DNA of 64,000 bases, taken from NCBI RefSeq assembly GCF_028747785.1, contig NZ_CP118158.1, forward strand, positions 1,178,001 through 1,242,000, in the 5' to 3' direction. Numbering within the stretch: position 1 is the first letter of the stretch; every line of letters starts with the position of its first letter. This DNA comes from Halosimplex aquaticum (GTDB taxonomy: Archaea; Halobacteriota; Halobacteria; Halobacteriales; Haloarculaceae). The notes beneath the pieces are model-generated. The model saw only the letters and a program-made list of their open reading frames with translations, was not told where the DNA came from and did not search any database. Shown piece by piece: positions 17,651 through 24,859 of this stretch. Position numbers and translations under genes: made by a program.

Positions 17651-18017
17651 TCTCTGACGTGAACAGACCGCGAGCACCGCGTAGCGTGTGCTCGCAATCC
17701 GTGAACGGCGAACGGCTCCGAAGGATTTGAAGTAGACCAGACGCGCGCAGCGTAGCGAGCACGTCTGGGCGTGGTTCAAATCCCTTCCGGCCCGCTCTCT
17801 CTCTCTGGCGCTCGCAACCCGCGAGCGCCTGCTATGCGTCACGGAAGGGATTTGAACGAGACGAGTCACAGCCCGGGAAGCGAGCGGAGCGAGCGACCCG
17901 TGGGCGTCCGACGAGAGTGACATAGACCGGCCGCGGGTCGACGCCGTGGCTCGACGCGTTCGAAGCCTGTGAGAAAGCGGACTGCGTTCACCACCGCGAC
18001 GACCGTACGCGGTCCCG
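17651..18017. repeat. tRNA-Lys 3'-end copies in alternating orientation with hairpins
   Basis: This 367-bp stretch has no gene. The last 22 nt of tRNA-Lys (17629-17650) recur exactly at 17773-17794. An inverted copy of 16 nt is at 17842-17857, and a decayed inverted copy at 17719-17731. Between them are strong hairpins: GCGAGCAC with GTGCTCGC (17670-17695), CCAGACG with CGTCTGG (17737-17768), and GGCGCTCGC with GCGAGCGCC (17807-17829). The pattern suggests repeated insertion/excision scars or a small palindromic element that feeds on tRNA 3' ends. Confidence 0.7.
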
Positions 18018-18191
18018 TTATCGCCACTCGTCGAGCGGGTAGGCCTTGGTCGCCGTGGCCGAGACCCACGCCTCGTCCCGGGCGATGTCGGCGACGACAA
18101 ACCGGGCGCTCCCGTCCGCCTCGTCGACCGTCGCGACGACCTCGGGTTCGCCCGTCACCCGTCCGCCGGGCGACCGCGTATCAGTGCTCAT
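18018..18191 (-). CDS. Small haloarchaeal protein, DUF7556-like
   Basis: The product is 57 residues: MSTDTRSPGGRV, then EVVATVDEADGSARFVVADIARDEAWVS, ending YPLDEWR. Alternating hydrophobic residues suggest a small beta-sheet domain. I associate the R-FV-AD-xRDxAW core and the terminal DEWR with a haloarchaeal family of unknown function (DUF7556), from memory. The start at 18191 is preferred to the upstream codon at 18218. Confidence 0.65.
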   Translation of the reverse strand: MSTDTRSPGGRVTGEPEVVATVDEADGSARFVVADIARDEAWVSATATKAYPLDEWR

Positions 18192-18318
18192 AATCACCTC
18201 TACACAGGACCACACCATGAATACTTTGATTTCTGTCCCGCTTCACGCACACTTTCAATATTTATTCGGTATCGAGGGACTAATTTGATTTTATCCTGCC
18301 CAGGCGTGGACGGCGCGA

Positions 18319-18435
18319 ATGGGTGTTATCGAAATTGATTACCAGGTCCTGCCTCGGGACGAGTCAAAGTTGCAGTATGGCGGACGGATGGAACAGGCAA
18401 CCCCGAAAGGGGACGAGAACGCCGCTACTGATTGA
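18319..18435 (+). CDS. Possible 38-residue micro-protein
   Basis: The frame runs from ATG 18319 to TGA 18433-18435 and begins MGVIEIDYQVLPRDES. It has a mixed charged/hydrophobic composition that looks protein-like, and a TATA-like AATATTTATT lies about 60 bp upstream. It overlaps the 3' end of the convergent aldo/keto reductase by 11 bp. Function unknown; it may be chance. Confidence 0.4.
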   Translation: MGVIEIDYQVLPRDESKLQYGGRMEQATPKGDENAATD

Positions 18436-19267
18436 TGCCGTAGACGTCGCCGGACCAGTCGCGGGCGGGGTGGTCGTAGACCGGGTGATCGCGGTCGCGG
18501 TCGTCCAGCGCCGCGAGGTCTTCGTCGTCGAGCGACCAGTCGAACAGATCGAAGTTCGCCCGGATGTGCTCCGGCGACGAGGACTTCGGCAGCGCGACGA
18601 TGTCCCGCTCGATCGCCCACTTGAGGACGATCTGCGCCGGGTGCTTGTCGTACTGGTCGGCCAGGTCCTGCACGGCGTCGTCTTCGAAGACTTCGGTCCT
18701 GCCGAGCGGCGCCGCGGCCTCGATCACGGTGTCGGTCTCGCGGCAGTACTCCACGAGGTCGGGGCGCTGGAACCAGGGGTGGAACTCGATCTGGTTGACG
18801 GCGATGGGCACGTCCGAGATGTGGTGGGCGCAGCTCAGCTGGTAGGCGCTGAAGTTCGAGACGCCGACGTTCTTGACGAGCCCCTCGTCGTGCAGCGTCG
18901 CCATCGCGTCCAGCGACTCCCGCAGCGAGACGGCGGGGTTAGGCCAGTGGATGAGATACAGGTCCAGGTAGTCGGTGCCGAGACGGTCGAGGGAGTCCCG
19001 GCACGACTCGATCAGCGAGTCGTAGTTCAGGTTCTTCGGGAGGACCTTCGACGTGAGGAAGACGTCGTCGCGGTCGTACTCCGCGAGCACCTCACCGATC
19101 TCCGCCTCGTTCTTGTACCCCTCGGCCGTGTCGACGTGGGTGTACCCGGCGTCGAGGGCGGTACGGACGCCCTCTTTGACCGTCTCGCCGCCGATGTCCC
19201 ACGTGCCGAAACCGAGTTGCGGGAGTTCGTCGCCGCTCGGTAGCGTCTTCGTCGGAACCGTCGTCAT
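18425..19267 (-). CDS. Aldo/keto reductase
   Basis: The product is 280 residues, a single TIM barrel that reduces aldehydes or ketones with NAD(P)H. The catalytic tetrad is visible: Asp46, Tyr51, Lys74 and His107, in the contexts HVDTAEGY, LTSKVLP and LIHWPN. The cofactor loop is ALPKSSSPEHIRANFDLFDW, including the family's Lys-Ser. The start at 19267 (MTTVPTKTLPSGDELPQLGFG) is standard. It stands alone. A diketogluconate-reductase-like activity is often named for such proteins, without proof. Confidence 0.92.
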   Translation of the reverse strand: MTTVPTKTLPSGDELPQLGFGTWDIGGETVKEGVRTALDAGYTHVDTAEGYKNEAEIGEVLAEYDRDDVFLTSKVLPKNLNYDSLIESCRDSLDRLGTDYLDLYLIHWPNPAVSLRESLDAMATLHDEGLVKNVGVSNFSAYQLSCAHHISDVPIAVNQIEFHPWFQRPDLVEYCRETDTVIEAAAPLGRTEVFEDDAVQDLADQYDKHPAQIVLKWAIERDIVALPKSSSPEHIRANFDLFDWSLDDEDLAALDDRDRDHPVYDHPARDWSGDVYGINQ

Positions 19268-19489
19268 AGAACTGTCACCGACTCGCCGTTGGGCCGGTAC
19301 CGGGTTGAAATTACTGATACCCGGCGTTCTCTCCGGATCTCTGTCGACACACCGTTGACCTGGCGAGCGCCGCGGACGGCCCGCGAACGCCCGGCGTGCA
19401 AGCACAAACGCGAAACAGCCGCGATCAGTCGGTTCGTCGCGTGGCGGTATCCCAACGATTATGCGTCATGATCGGGCTCTCTGAGAGGT

Positions 19490-20938
19490 ATGGAGAAGAG
19501 GATGTCGCGACGCGAGGCGGTACTGGGGCTGTCCGCGGTGACGGCCGGTATCGCGGGATGTTCCACGCTGGGCGGATCAGACGGCGACTCGATCCGGGAC
19601 AGCGACGGCGACGGCGTCATAGACAGCGAGGACTACGCGCCGGACGACGCCACCGTCCAGGAGAAGTCCGATCTCACCGGTGGGACCCCGAGACCGAAGG
19701 TGACACCCGCTCGGACGGCAGACCCGGACGGCGGGTCCGACGCCGGCGCGTCGACAGCGCGGGCGTCGTCTCCGTCACCGACCCGGTCGCCCTCGCAGTC
19801 GCCGACGCCCGCTCCGACCCCGTCGCCGACGCCGAGTCCCACGCCGACGCCATCTCCGACACCGACGGCGTCGCCGACGCCGACGCGGACCGAACCGGCG
19901 TCGGACCCGACGTTCTCGTTCGCGGTCACCGACGACTACTGGGACGGGGTCTCCTCGATAACCGCCTACGGGGTCGACGAAGTCGCGGCCGAAGTCTACG
20001 CGTCCGACGTCGACGTCGAATACACCGAGGCGAGGCTCCGGGTAACGGTCTCGGAGTTTCCCCGCAAGCGGACTGTCACCCGGAACACCAGTACTGGATT
20101 TACACTGACAAACGAGGGGACAGACGTCAGGGTCTCAATCGACCGGGAAGCGCTCCCGACGGAGACGCGACTGGAGGTCTCCGCGTTCGTGGTCCCGGAC
20201 AGGCCCGACGAGGAGATATCCACCGACGAGTGGGCGTATCTCATGTCCACCGACCCGTTCGAACTCCGAGAACCCGACCGAGGGATGGTTCGGTCGCCGC
20301 ACCCCGACGGACTGGACGCCGACTCCGGCGACGCCTTCGACCGGAGTCTCGTCGAGGGCGCCTACGACCTCGAACTCTCGGGACGGACGAACGGGACCGA
20401 CTGGACCACCCGGCTGATCGTCTGGAAGGCCGCCTACGTCGAAGCCGTCGAGCGCTCGCGCGGCAGGTCCCGGCCCGAGTACGTCGATTACGAACTCACC
20501 GAGGGCATCGGCAGCGACCTGGCGACTATCCTCGACTCCGACGCCGAGGATGTCGGATTCACGGGGAGCAGGGAGAAGGTGGACTTCGTGATCGACTTCG
20601 TCCAGCGGCTCCCGTACGTCACCGACGACGCGAGCACGGGATTCGACGACTACACCAAGTTCATCGCCGAGACCGTCACCGAAGCCGAGGGCGACTGCGA
20701 AGACACGGCGATCGTGCTCGCCGCTATTCTCGAAGCCGACCCGTTCGGTTACGACACGATACTCATCCAGCCGCCGGGTCACATGGCGTGCGGCATCTAC
20801 CAGGAAGATCCCGAGGGCTGGTACTGGGAACTCGACGGCCGGACGTACTCGTACGTCGAACCGACCGGCGAGGGATGGGACATCGGCGACTGCCCCGAGG
20901 AGTATCAGGGCGCCGATGCGACGCTGCATCAGGTGTAG
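19490..20938 (+). CDS. Tat-exported lipoprotein with transglutaminase-like domain
   Basis: The product is 482 residues. MSRREAVLGLSAVTAGIAGCS is a twin-arginine signal with a lipobox (Cys about residue 24), so the protein is exported folded and lipid-anchored. Next comes a calcium-loop-like SDGDGVIDSEDYAPDDA, then a long Ser/Pro/Thr linker (about residues 85-140) that probably spans the S-layer. The C-terminal half contains a papain-like transglutaminase core with Cys403 (GDCEDTA), His431 (GHMACG) and Asp449 (ELDGRTY) as a complete triad. A surface protease or cross-linking role is plausible; the substrate is unknown. Confidence 0.88.
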   Translation: MEKRMSRREAVLGLSAVTAGIAGCSTLGGSDGDSIRDSDGDGVIDSEDYAPDDATVQEKSDLTGGTPRPKVTPARTADPDGGSDAGASTARASSPSPTRSPSQSPTPAPTPSPTPSPTPTPSPTPTASPTPTRTEPASDPTFSFAVTDDYWDGVSSITAYGVDEVAAEVYASDVDVEYTEARLRVTVSEFPRKRTVTRNTSTGFTLTNEGTDVRVSIDREALPTETRLEVSAFVVPDRPDEEISTDEWAYLMSTDPFELREPDRGMVRSPHPDGLDADSGDAFDRSLVEGAYDLELSGRTNGTDWTTRLIVWKAAYVEAVERSRGRSRPEYVDYELTEGIGSDLATILDSDAEDVGFTGSREKVDFVIDFVQRLPYVTDDASTGFDDYTKFIAETVTEAEGDCEDTAIVLAAILEADPFGYDTILIQPPGHMACGIYQEDPEGWYWELDGRTYSYVEPTGEGWDIGDCPEEYQGADATLHQV

Positions 20939-20986
20939 CCCGGCTGCCAGCCCGCCGTTCGGCCGCCGTCCGTGGCCGCTGTCGGC

Positions 20987-21271
20987 TTACACCGCCGAGG
21001 GGGAGAAGTCCGGGTAGACCAGCAACACGATCCCCGGCAGGAGGATCGCGAGCGCGTCGAACGGGACCGCGAGCGGACCCTCGACCATCGTCGAGAGTCC
21101 GACGAGTGTGAGCGGAACGCCGACGGCGGTCGTCGCTCGTCGTTCCCACGCCGGGACCAATTCCTCGTGTGACTCGTCGGAGTCTCCCAGGAGCCGCTGG
21201 CACGCGCGGCCGACCAGGGCGACGACAACCACCGTTGCAAGCAGACGGAGAACCGTGTCCGCGACCGACAT
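20987..21271 (-). CDS. Small two- or three-TM membrane protein
   Basis: The product is 94 residues. Hydrophobic segments are at about 5-22 (VLRLLATVVVVALVG), 48-64 and 68-86 (LAILLPGIVLLVYP), with a charged loop (DSDESHEELVPAWERR) between the first two. It has no motif that names a function. It is convergent with the transglutaminase lipoprotein gene. Confidence 0.65.
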   Translation of the reverse strand: MSVADTVLRLLATVVVVALVGRACQRLLGDSDESHEELVPAWERRATTAVGVPLTLVGLSTMVEGPLAVPFDALAILLPGIVLLVYPDFSPSAV

Positions 21272-21442
21272 ACTCCTACAGAATCGTCCGTATATATGAA
21301 GGCTGTGCAGATTCGGTCGTGTTCAGGGTCACCGTCCGTCGCCGGACCACCCGGACTCGTCGCAGAGAGCGTGGCGGAGACTTCACCGGTCGCTGCATGA
21401 TCGGACCACACTGGGACCGTGCGATCGAGACAGCTCGACGCC

Positions 21443-21586
21443 TCAGTCGGACCCCCAGTCGGAGATTCCGAGCACCGCGTCGCAGTCCGGACAGGTCCAC
21501 ACTTTCGGCGTGTTAGCCGCCGGAGCCTTCTCGAGCCGGTTCGCCCAGTCCGAGATGTCGGAGTCACAGTGCGGGCACACTGCCAT
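21443..21586 (-). CDS. Zinc-ribbon micro-protein
   Basis: The product is 47 residues, MAVCPHCDSDISDWANRLE then KVWTCPDCDAVLGISDWGSD. Two CPxCD knuckles about 32 residues apart make a complete zinc ribbon of the kind abundant in haloarchaea. The symmetric CPHCDSDISDW/CPDCDAVLGISDW halves look like an internal duplication. Codon third positions are GC-rich as in real genes. Function unknown. Confidence 0.75.
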   Translation of the reverse strand: MAVCPHCDSDISDWANRLEKAPAANTPKVWTCPDCDAVLGISDWGSD

Positions 21587-22311
21587 GGGTCACGGTACCA
21601 CGAACCGTCACTTATGGTTTCGGCACGCAGTATCGAGGTGTCGGGTATCCACGATAGACGCTGTGAAGCGGTCAGTTATGAGGTCGAATGGAACCATGCA
21701 CCGAGACAGAATCGGGCGGAGATCGCGGGAGCGGGTGCCGCCGCTCCTGTCACCGTTTCACCGGGAGCTGAGTACTCGCCGTCGGTGACGTACTCGCCGA
21801 CCGGTCGCAGTTAGTGTCTTCGCTCGACTCGTCACTGATCTTCGCCTCCGATAAAATTCACCGCAGAGGCTCGGACTGGCGTTCGTGTACCCCTACCCGA
21901 AACGCCCGTCCGAGTGCCTACCTGGCGTTTCCCGGTTTCTGGCATAAGCTTTCTGAACGACCGTCTCCCGTTCTGTCACGATACTCCCTTCGGATAATCC
22001 GTAGAACTCGCCGACAGTTCGTCCTGGGCCCGTTCCTCTATCGAGAGCGCGATCACCCGCCGAAACGTGCTCGTCTCGGTGCTCACCTCGTTTGCTCAAA
22101 CTCCACCGTGACTACTTCCGAGTGATGGGCGTCCCGCTGTGTCCGTCAGCACGCCGTCGAAAAATGGGTTCGGGCGGTTCTGGACCACTCGGGAATATGG
22201 TAGTTTCAGTAACCTGAATTTCGTGATTCTCACACCCCTGATTGAAATACTGGTTTGATAGCGTCTCGATGCCACAATTCTCGGGGAAAGTCGGTTTGAG
22301 AGTCATCTGTT
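21587..22311. other. 725-bp stretch without a recognisable gene
   Basis: Open frames here (for example 21893-22099 on the minus strand and 21814-22125 on the plus strand) have haloarchaea-atypical composition and no motif. The last 200 bp before the integrase stop are AT-rich. It probably marks the decayed left edge of the integrated island; no tRNA-end repeat or attachment core was found by eye. Confidence 0.5.
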
Positions 22312-23358
22312 TCACTGGGTAGTGTTGAATGATAGTTTATCGATATGTTGCCGTCTTCTGCGCTCCATTCGCTGACGCTCAGTCGTCTTGTCGTAGTGCT
22401 TCTTGATCGTCTTCACCGCGGAGTTGACCCGGGTGGCGACGACCTCGATGGGGATGCCACAGTCGAGTTGCCACCCGATAGAACCGGTCCGGATGTGGTG
22501 TGGAGCCCGCGAAGAAGGACACTTGCTCTCGTGATTCACCTCGCGGAAATCGCACTCCGGGATGTCCTGCCCGTGTGGGCACTCTCCGTAGTTGCACGGG
22601 AGCGTCACCTGATAGGACATTCGGCGAACCGTGTTGATACCCGGACGGCCCTGGCGCGACGATAAGAGGGGCTCACGGCCGTACTCGTCGCGCTTGTCCC
22701 ACCGGTCTCCGTCGAGGTAATCTTCGACCGCCTGGACCACCTCGGGCGTCACAGCGACTACGCGCTCGCCCTCTGCCTTGTTCTTCAGCGGAGTCCCGGT
22801 GTCCGGCCGGTGACGGAACGCTATAGCGTGGTTTTCGGGGTCGAAGTCTCTCCGGTCGAGCGCTCGAAGCGCCCCGAGACGGGCGCCCGTGTTCCACGCG
22901 ATCTCCAGAAACGCGTGCCCACGAGTTTCGCGCTCGAAGGGGCGGAAGTGTTCCAGTAGGAGGTTCGCCCTCGCGGTGGGCAGCTTGGTGTCGTCGCTCT
23001 GGTCTTCCTTCGGAACGTGTACCTCCGGAACCTTCTCGGACAGTCCTTCTTCGACCGCCTCGATGCGTTCGAGGTACTCGATGAACCGCCGGAGCGACCC
23101 CATCTCTTTGTTCAGGGTCAGAGGCGCGATATCGCGCGCTCGGCGGGCTGTCTCATACTTGTCGATGAGCCACCCGTTCAATTCGCTCACGCGGGCTATC
23201 TGCTCCTCCTCGGCCCACTCCACGAAGAGTTTGAGACGAGACTGGTAGGTCCCAATCGTCTGCTTCGAAGTCTCGATGCGCTTGCGGTCGAGGAACCGCT
23301 CAAGTGCCTCCCGCGGAGACAGGTCGCTCGGTCCGTCGTGGCCGTTGCTCTTGCTCAT
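22312..23358 (-). CDS. Tyrosine recombinase/integrase with zinc-like insertion (copy 1)
   Basis: The product is 348 residues. A SAM-like core-binding domain (residues 10-115) precedes the catalytic domain: first Arg in NTGARLGALRALD, HxxR in HHIRTGSI, and the tyrosine in KKHYDKTTERQRM. Just before HxxR there is a cysteine cluster: CNYGECPHGQDIPEC followed by a further KCPSS. This insertion is typical, as I recall, of the haloarchaeal SNJ2/pleolipovirus-type integrases. It is a paralog of the integrase at 26844-27896. It points away from the island, with paired operators 210 bp upstream of its start. Confidence 0.93.
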   Translation of the reverse strand: MSKSNGHDGPSDLSPREALERFLDRKRIETSKQTIGTYQSRLKLFVEWAEEEQIARVSELNGWLIDKYETARRARDIAPLTLNKEMGSLRRFIEYLERIEAVEEGLSEKVPEVHVPKEDQSDDTKLPTARANLLLEHFRPFERETRGHAFLEIAWNTGARLGALRALDRRDFDPENHAIAFRHRPDTGTPLKNKAEGERVVAVTPEVVQAVEDYLDGDRWDKRDEYGREPLLSSRQGRPGINTVRRMSYQVTLPCNYGECPHGQDIPECDFREVNHESKCPSSRAPHHIRTGSIGWQLDCGIPIEVVATRVNSAVKTIKKHYDKTTERQRMERRRRQHIDKLSFNTTQ

Positions 23359-23569
23359 CGTTCTACTGTCGAATCTCGAAGCCCAGAGCGCGGGCTGTCG
23401 GTCAGAATACTGTACTCGGCGCTCGTAACCCCACTATACTTTTTCCGGCGTGTGTCGTCTACCACTGTACGGTCACCTTCCTGACCGACACGGCTCCCGT
23501 GCTGGAGACACGGGCGCCAACCACCGTTTTCCAGATGGGGCGCAAGCGAGAGTGGCGTGTCGGTCGTGA

Positions 23570-23619
23570 TGACCACTATCTTGGTCATGGCCCTTATAGT
23601 TTGACCAATATATTGGTCC
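23570..23619. promoter_or_regulatory. Twin palindromic operators between integrase 1 and the winged-helix gene
   Basis: TGACCA-CTATCT-TGGTCA (23570-23587) and TGACCA-ATATAT-TGGTCC (23602-23619) are two copies of TGACCA-N6-TGGTCA. Their starts are 32 bp apart, about three helical turns. The second contains the 16-bp perfect palindrome GACCAATATATTGGTC, whose centre could be the TATA box of the winged-helix gene. The intergenic region (23359-23690) holds nothing else that I recognise. Confidence 0.75.
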
Positions 23620-23690
23620 GGGATGGAAGGAAATTGGTTAGTGCATAGCATTCCCCTTGGAATTATCGGGGTGCAAAGCGCGCATAGCGT

Positions 23691-23981
23691 GTGGCCCGAA
23701 GGAATCGCGCTCCATGGATGACTGGGAGAGATGAGATCATCCTGGAGTATCTGGAGGACTCGGGCGTGGCTCTCAACAAGCGGGGTCTCGAAATTAACCT
23801 CCGCGAAGAGGGATACGATATTTCCTACTCCACTATCAAGCGACGGCTCCCAAAACTCCACGAAGCCGGCCTGATAGTAGTAGTCTCGGAGAAAGGCCCC
23901 TGGTACCGGATTTCGGAGAGAGGGACTGAATATCTCCAGGGTGATGCCGATCTCCGAGACATTTCGGAGCCTAATTCCTGA
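23691..23981 (+). CDS. Winged-helix regulator, phage-repressor-like
   Basis: The product is 96 residues with GTG start VARRNRAPWMTGRDEIILEYL; an internal ATG at 23718 is the alternative. The winged helix covers IILEYLEDSGVALNK, ISYSTIKRRLPKLHEAG as recognition helix, and LIVVVSEKGPWYRISERG as the wing. This layout is shared with haloarchaeal virus and plasmid repressors of the phiH1 type. It is divergent from integrase 1 across twin operators that it may bind itself. It ends 1 bp before the convergent zinc protein gene. Confidence 0.85.
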   Translation: MARRNRAPWMTGRDEIILEYLEDSGVALNKRGLEINLREEGYDISYSTIKRRLPKLHEAGLIVVVSEKGPWYRISERGTEYLQGDADLRDISEPNS

Positions 23982-23982
23982 C

Positions 23983-24213
23983 TTACGCATGGTAGACTCC
24001 TGAAGTCTCGTAGTCGAGTTCCACGTCGTCGCGGCTCAGCCGTTTGCCAGTTTTCTTGTCGATGGCTTCCTCAATCTCCGGCGTTGCCTCATCGTCCCAT
24101 CGCCGGGCACACTGGCGACAGTACCAATGGTTGTTCGTCGGTGCGACCTTGTGCCCGTTCGGACAGCGGAGTCGCCAGCTATCCGCCTGCGTCTCAATCG
24201 TCAACTTCGACAT
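23983..24213 (-). CDS. Zinc-ribbon protein of the integrated island
   Basis: The product is 76 residues. WRLRCPNGHKVAPTNNHWYCRQCARRWDD gives C-x3-H...C-x2-C, a plausible zinc site, followed by a charged tail ending DYETSGVYHA. It is transcribed away from promoter-like repeat A (24239-24291), whose TTGTAAAAGG starts 26 bp from this start codon. A DNA-binding or adaptor role in element control is likely but unproven. Confidence 0.75.
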   Translation of the reverse strand: MSKLTIETQADSWRLRCPNGHKVAPTNNHWYCRQCARRWDDEATPEIEEAIDKKTGKRLSRDDVELDYETSGVYHA

Positions 24214-24238
24214 AGCCAGACGGCAGATTTGGATGGGT

Positions 24239-24291
24239 TTGTAAAAGGAGCGAGTCTGAGGGTCAGAGTGAAAGTAAAAGTACGTAATTGG
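24239..24291 (+). repeat. Diverged inverted repeat A (promoter-like)
   Basis: TTGTAAAAGG at 24239 is followed 29 bp later (start to start) by GTGAAAGTAAAAGTA and then TAATTGG. The same words with the same 29-bp spacing occur on the opposite strand at 26648-26600 (repeat B). A second GTGAAAGTGA occurs at 24339. It lies between the zinc protein start (24213, minus) and a membrane gene start (24389, plus). Confidence 0.6.
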
Positions 24292-24388
24292 CTGATAGAA
24301 GCCAGTGCTGTAGAAGATTTAATTGATTTGGCGCAAGTGAAAGTGATGAACGTTAAACTTATCCCATCAAAACAAGTTTCCTGCTATT

Positions 24389-24859
24389 ATGACCTATATC
24401 GGGGAAACTTTGCGGAATAGAATCTCTTGGAGTTATCTTACCACTTTCTTAGTCGTACTAATCGGGGCAGGGTATCTTCTCTACTCTTTGTCTTCTACGG
24501 GTATGCAACAAAATACAATATTTATGATATCAATCCTTCTTGTACTGACTTTTCTGGTTCTATCCACAGAGCAGCTACGCCCTTCATCCCCCGGTAGTGG
24601 TCTCATTTTCTTGCTCCTATTTTCGTCTACATTAGGGGGGATTCACGTGTCCGGGCCGCTCTTTAACGACTTGTCTCCCCAGGAGTCTCAGAATTTTACT
24701 GCAAGAACATCGCTTGATGTAGAAAATAACTTTCCGACTGTTGAAAACCCAAAATATGGTTCAAATGTGTCTATCAGGTGCAACGCGACTGAATCTCCTC
24801 TGATTGCATTTAGAACCGCATATGACTGCGACTATAGAGTAGCAAAGAGGGTGTCATAG
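24389..24859 (+). CDS. Low-GC membrane protein, 3' end interrupted by an insertion sequence
   Basis: The present frame has 156 residues. Three membrane segments are visible (SYLTTFLVVLIGAGYLLYSL, IFMISILLVLTFLVL, GLIFLLLFSSTLGG), followed by an outside domain with NFTARTS and a Cys pair in CNATES...YDCDYRV. The base composition is far more AT-rich than that of the neighbours. The stop TAG (24857-24859) lies inside the terminal repeat of the IS. Joining the sequence left of 24847 with that right of 25915 continues the frame for about 20 codons to a TAG at 25974-25976, so the original gene was probably longer. Function unknown. Confidence 0.6.
   Translation: MTYIGETLRNRISWSYLTTFLVVLIGAGYLLYSLSSTGMQQNTIFMISILLVLTFLVLSTEQLRPSSPGSGLIFLLLFSSTLGGIHVSGPLFNDLSPQESQNFTARTSLDVENNFPTVENPKYGSNVSIRCNATESPLIAFRTAYDCDYRVAKRVS

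Noticed and set aside
17796..17806. CT dinucleotide run as a regulatory microsatellite
   Set aside because: Only about five units; it is spacer between tRNA-end copies.
17612..18100. Minus-strand open frame across tRNA-Lys ending in a GRDLNPRPSD-like peptide
   Set aside because: It is the translation of tRNA sequence and its copied 3' ends, a well-known annotation artefact.
19780..19910. Tandem DNA repeat (ccgacgcc-like units)
   Set aside because: It is the coding sequence of a Ser/Pro/Thr spacer, not a separate DNA repeat or CRISPR. No CRISPR-like spaced repeats were seen anywhere in the window.
21814..22125. Plus-strand frame of 103 codons before integrase 1
   Set aside because: Atypical composition, no motif, no promoter or start context.
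23355..23990. 211-codon minus-strand frame over the operator region and winged-helix gene
   Set aside because: It is antisense to a convincing winged-helix gene and crosses the palindromic operators; no domain is visible.
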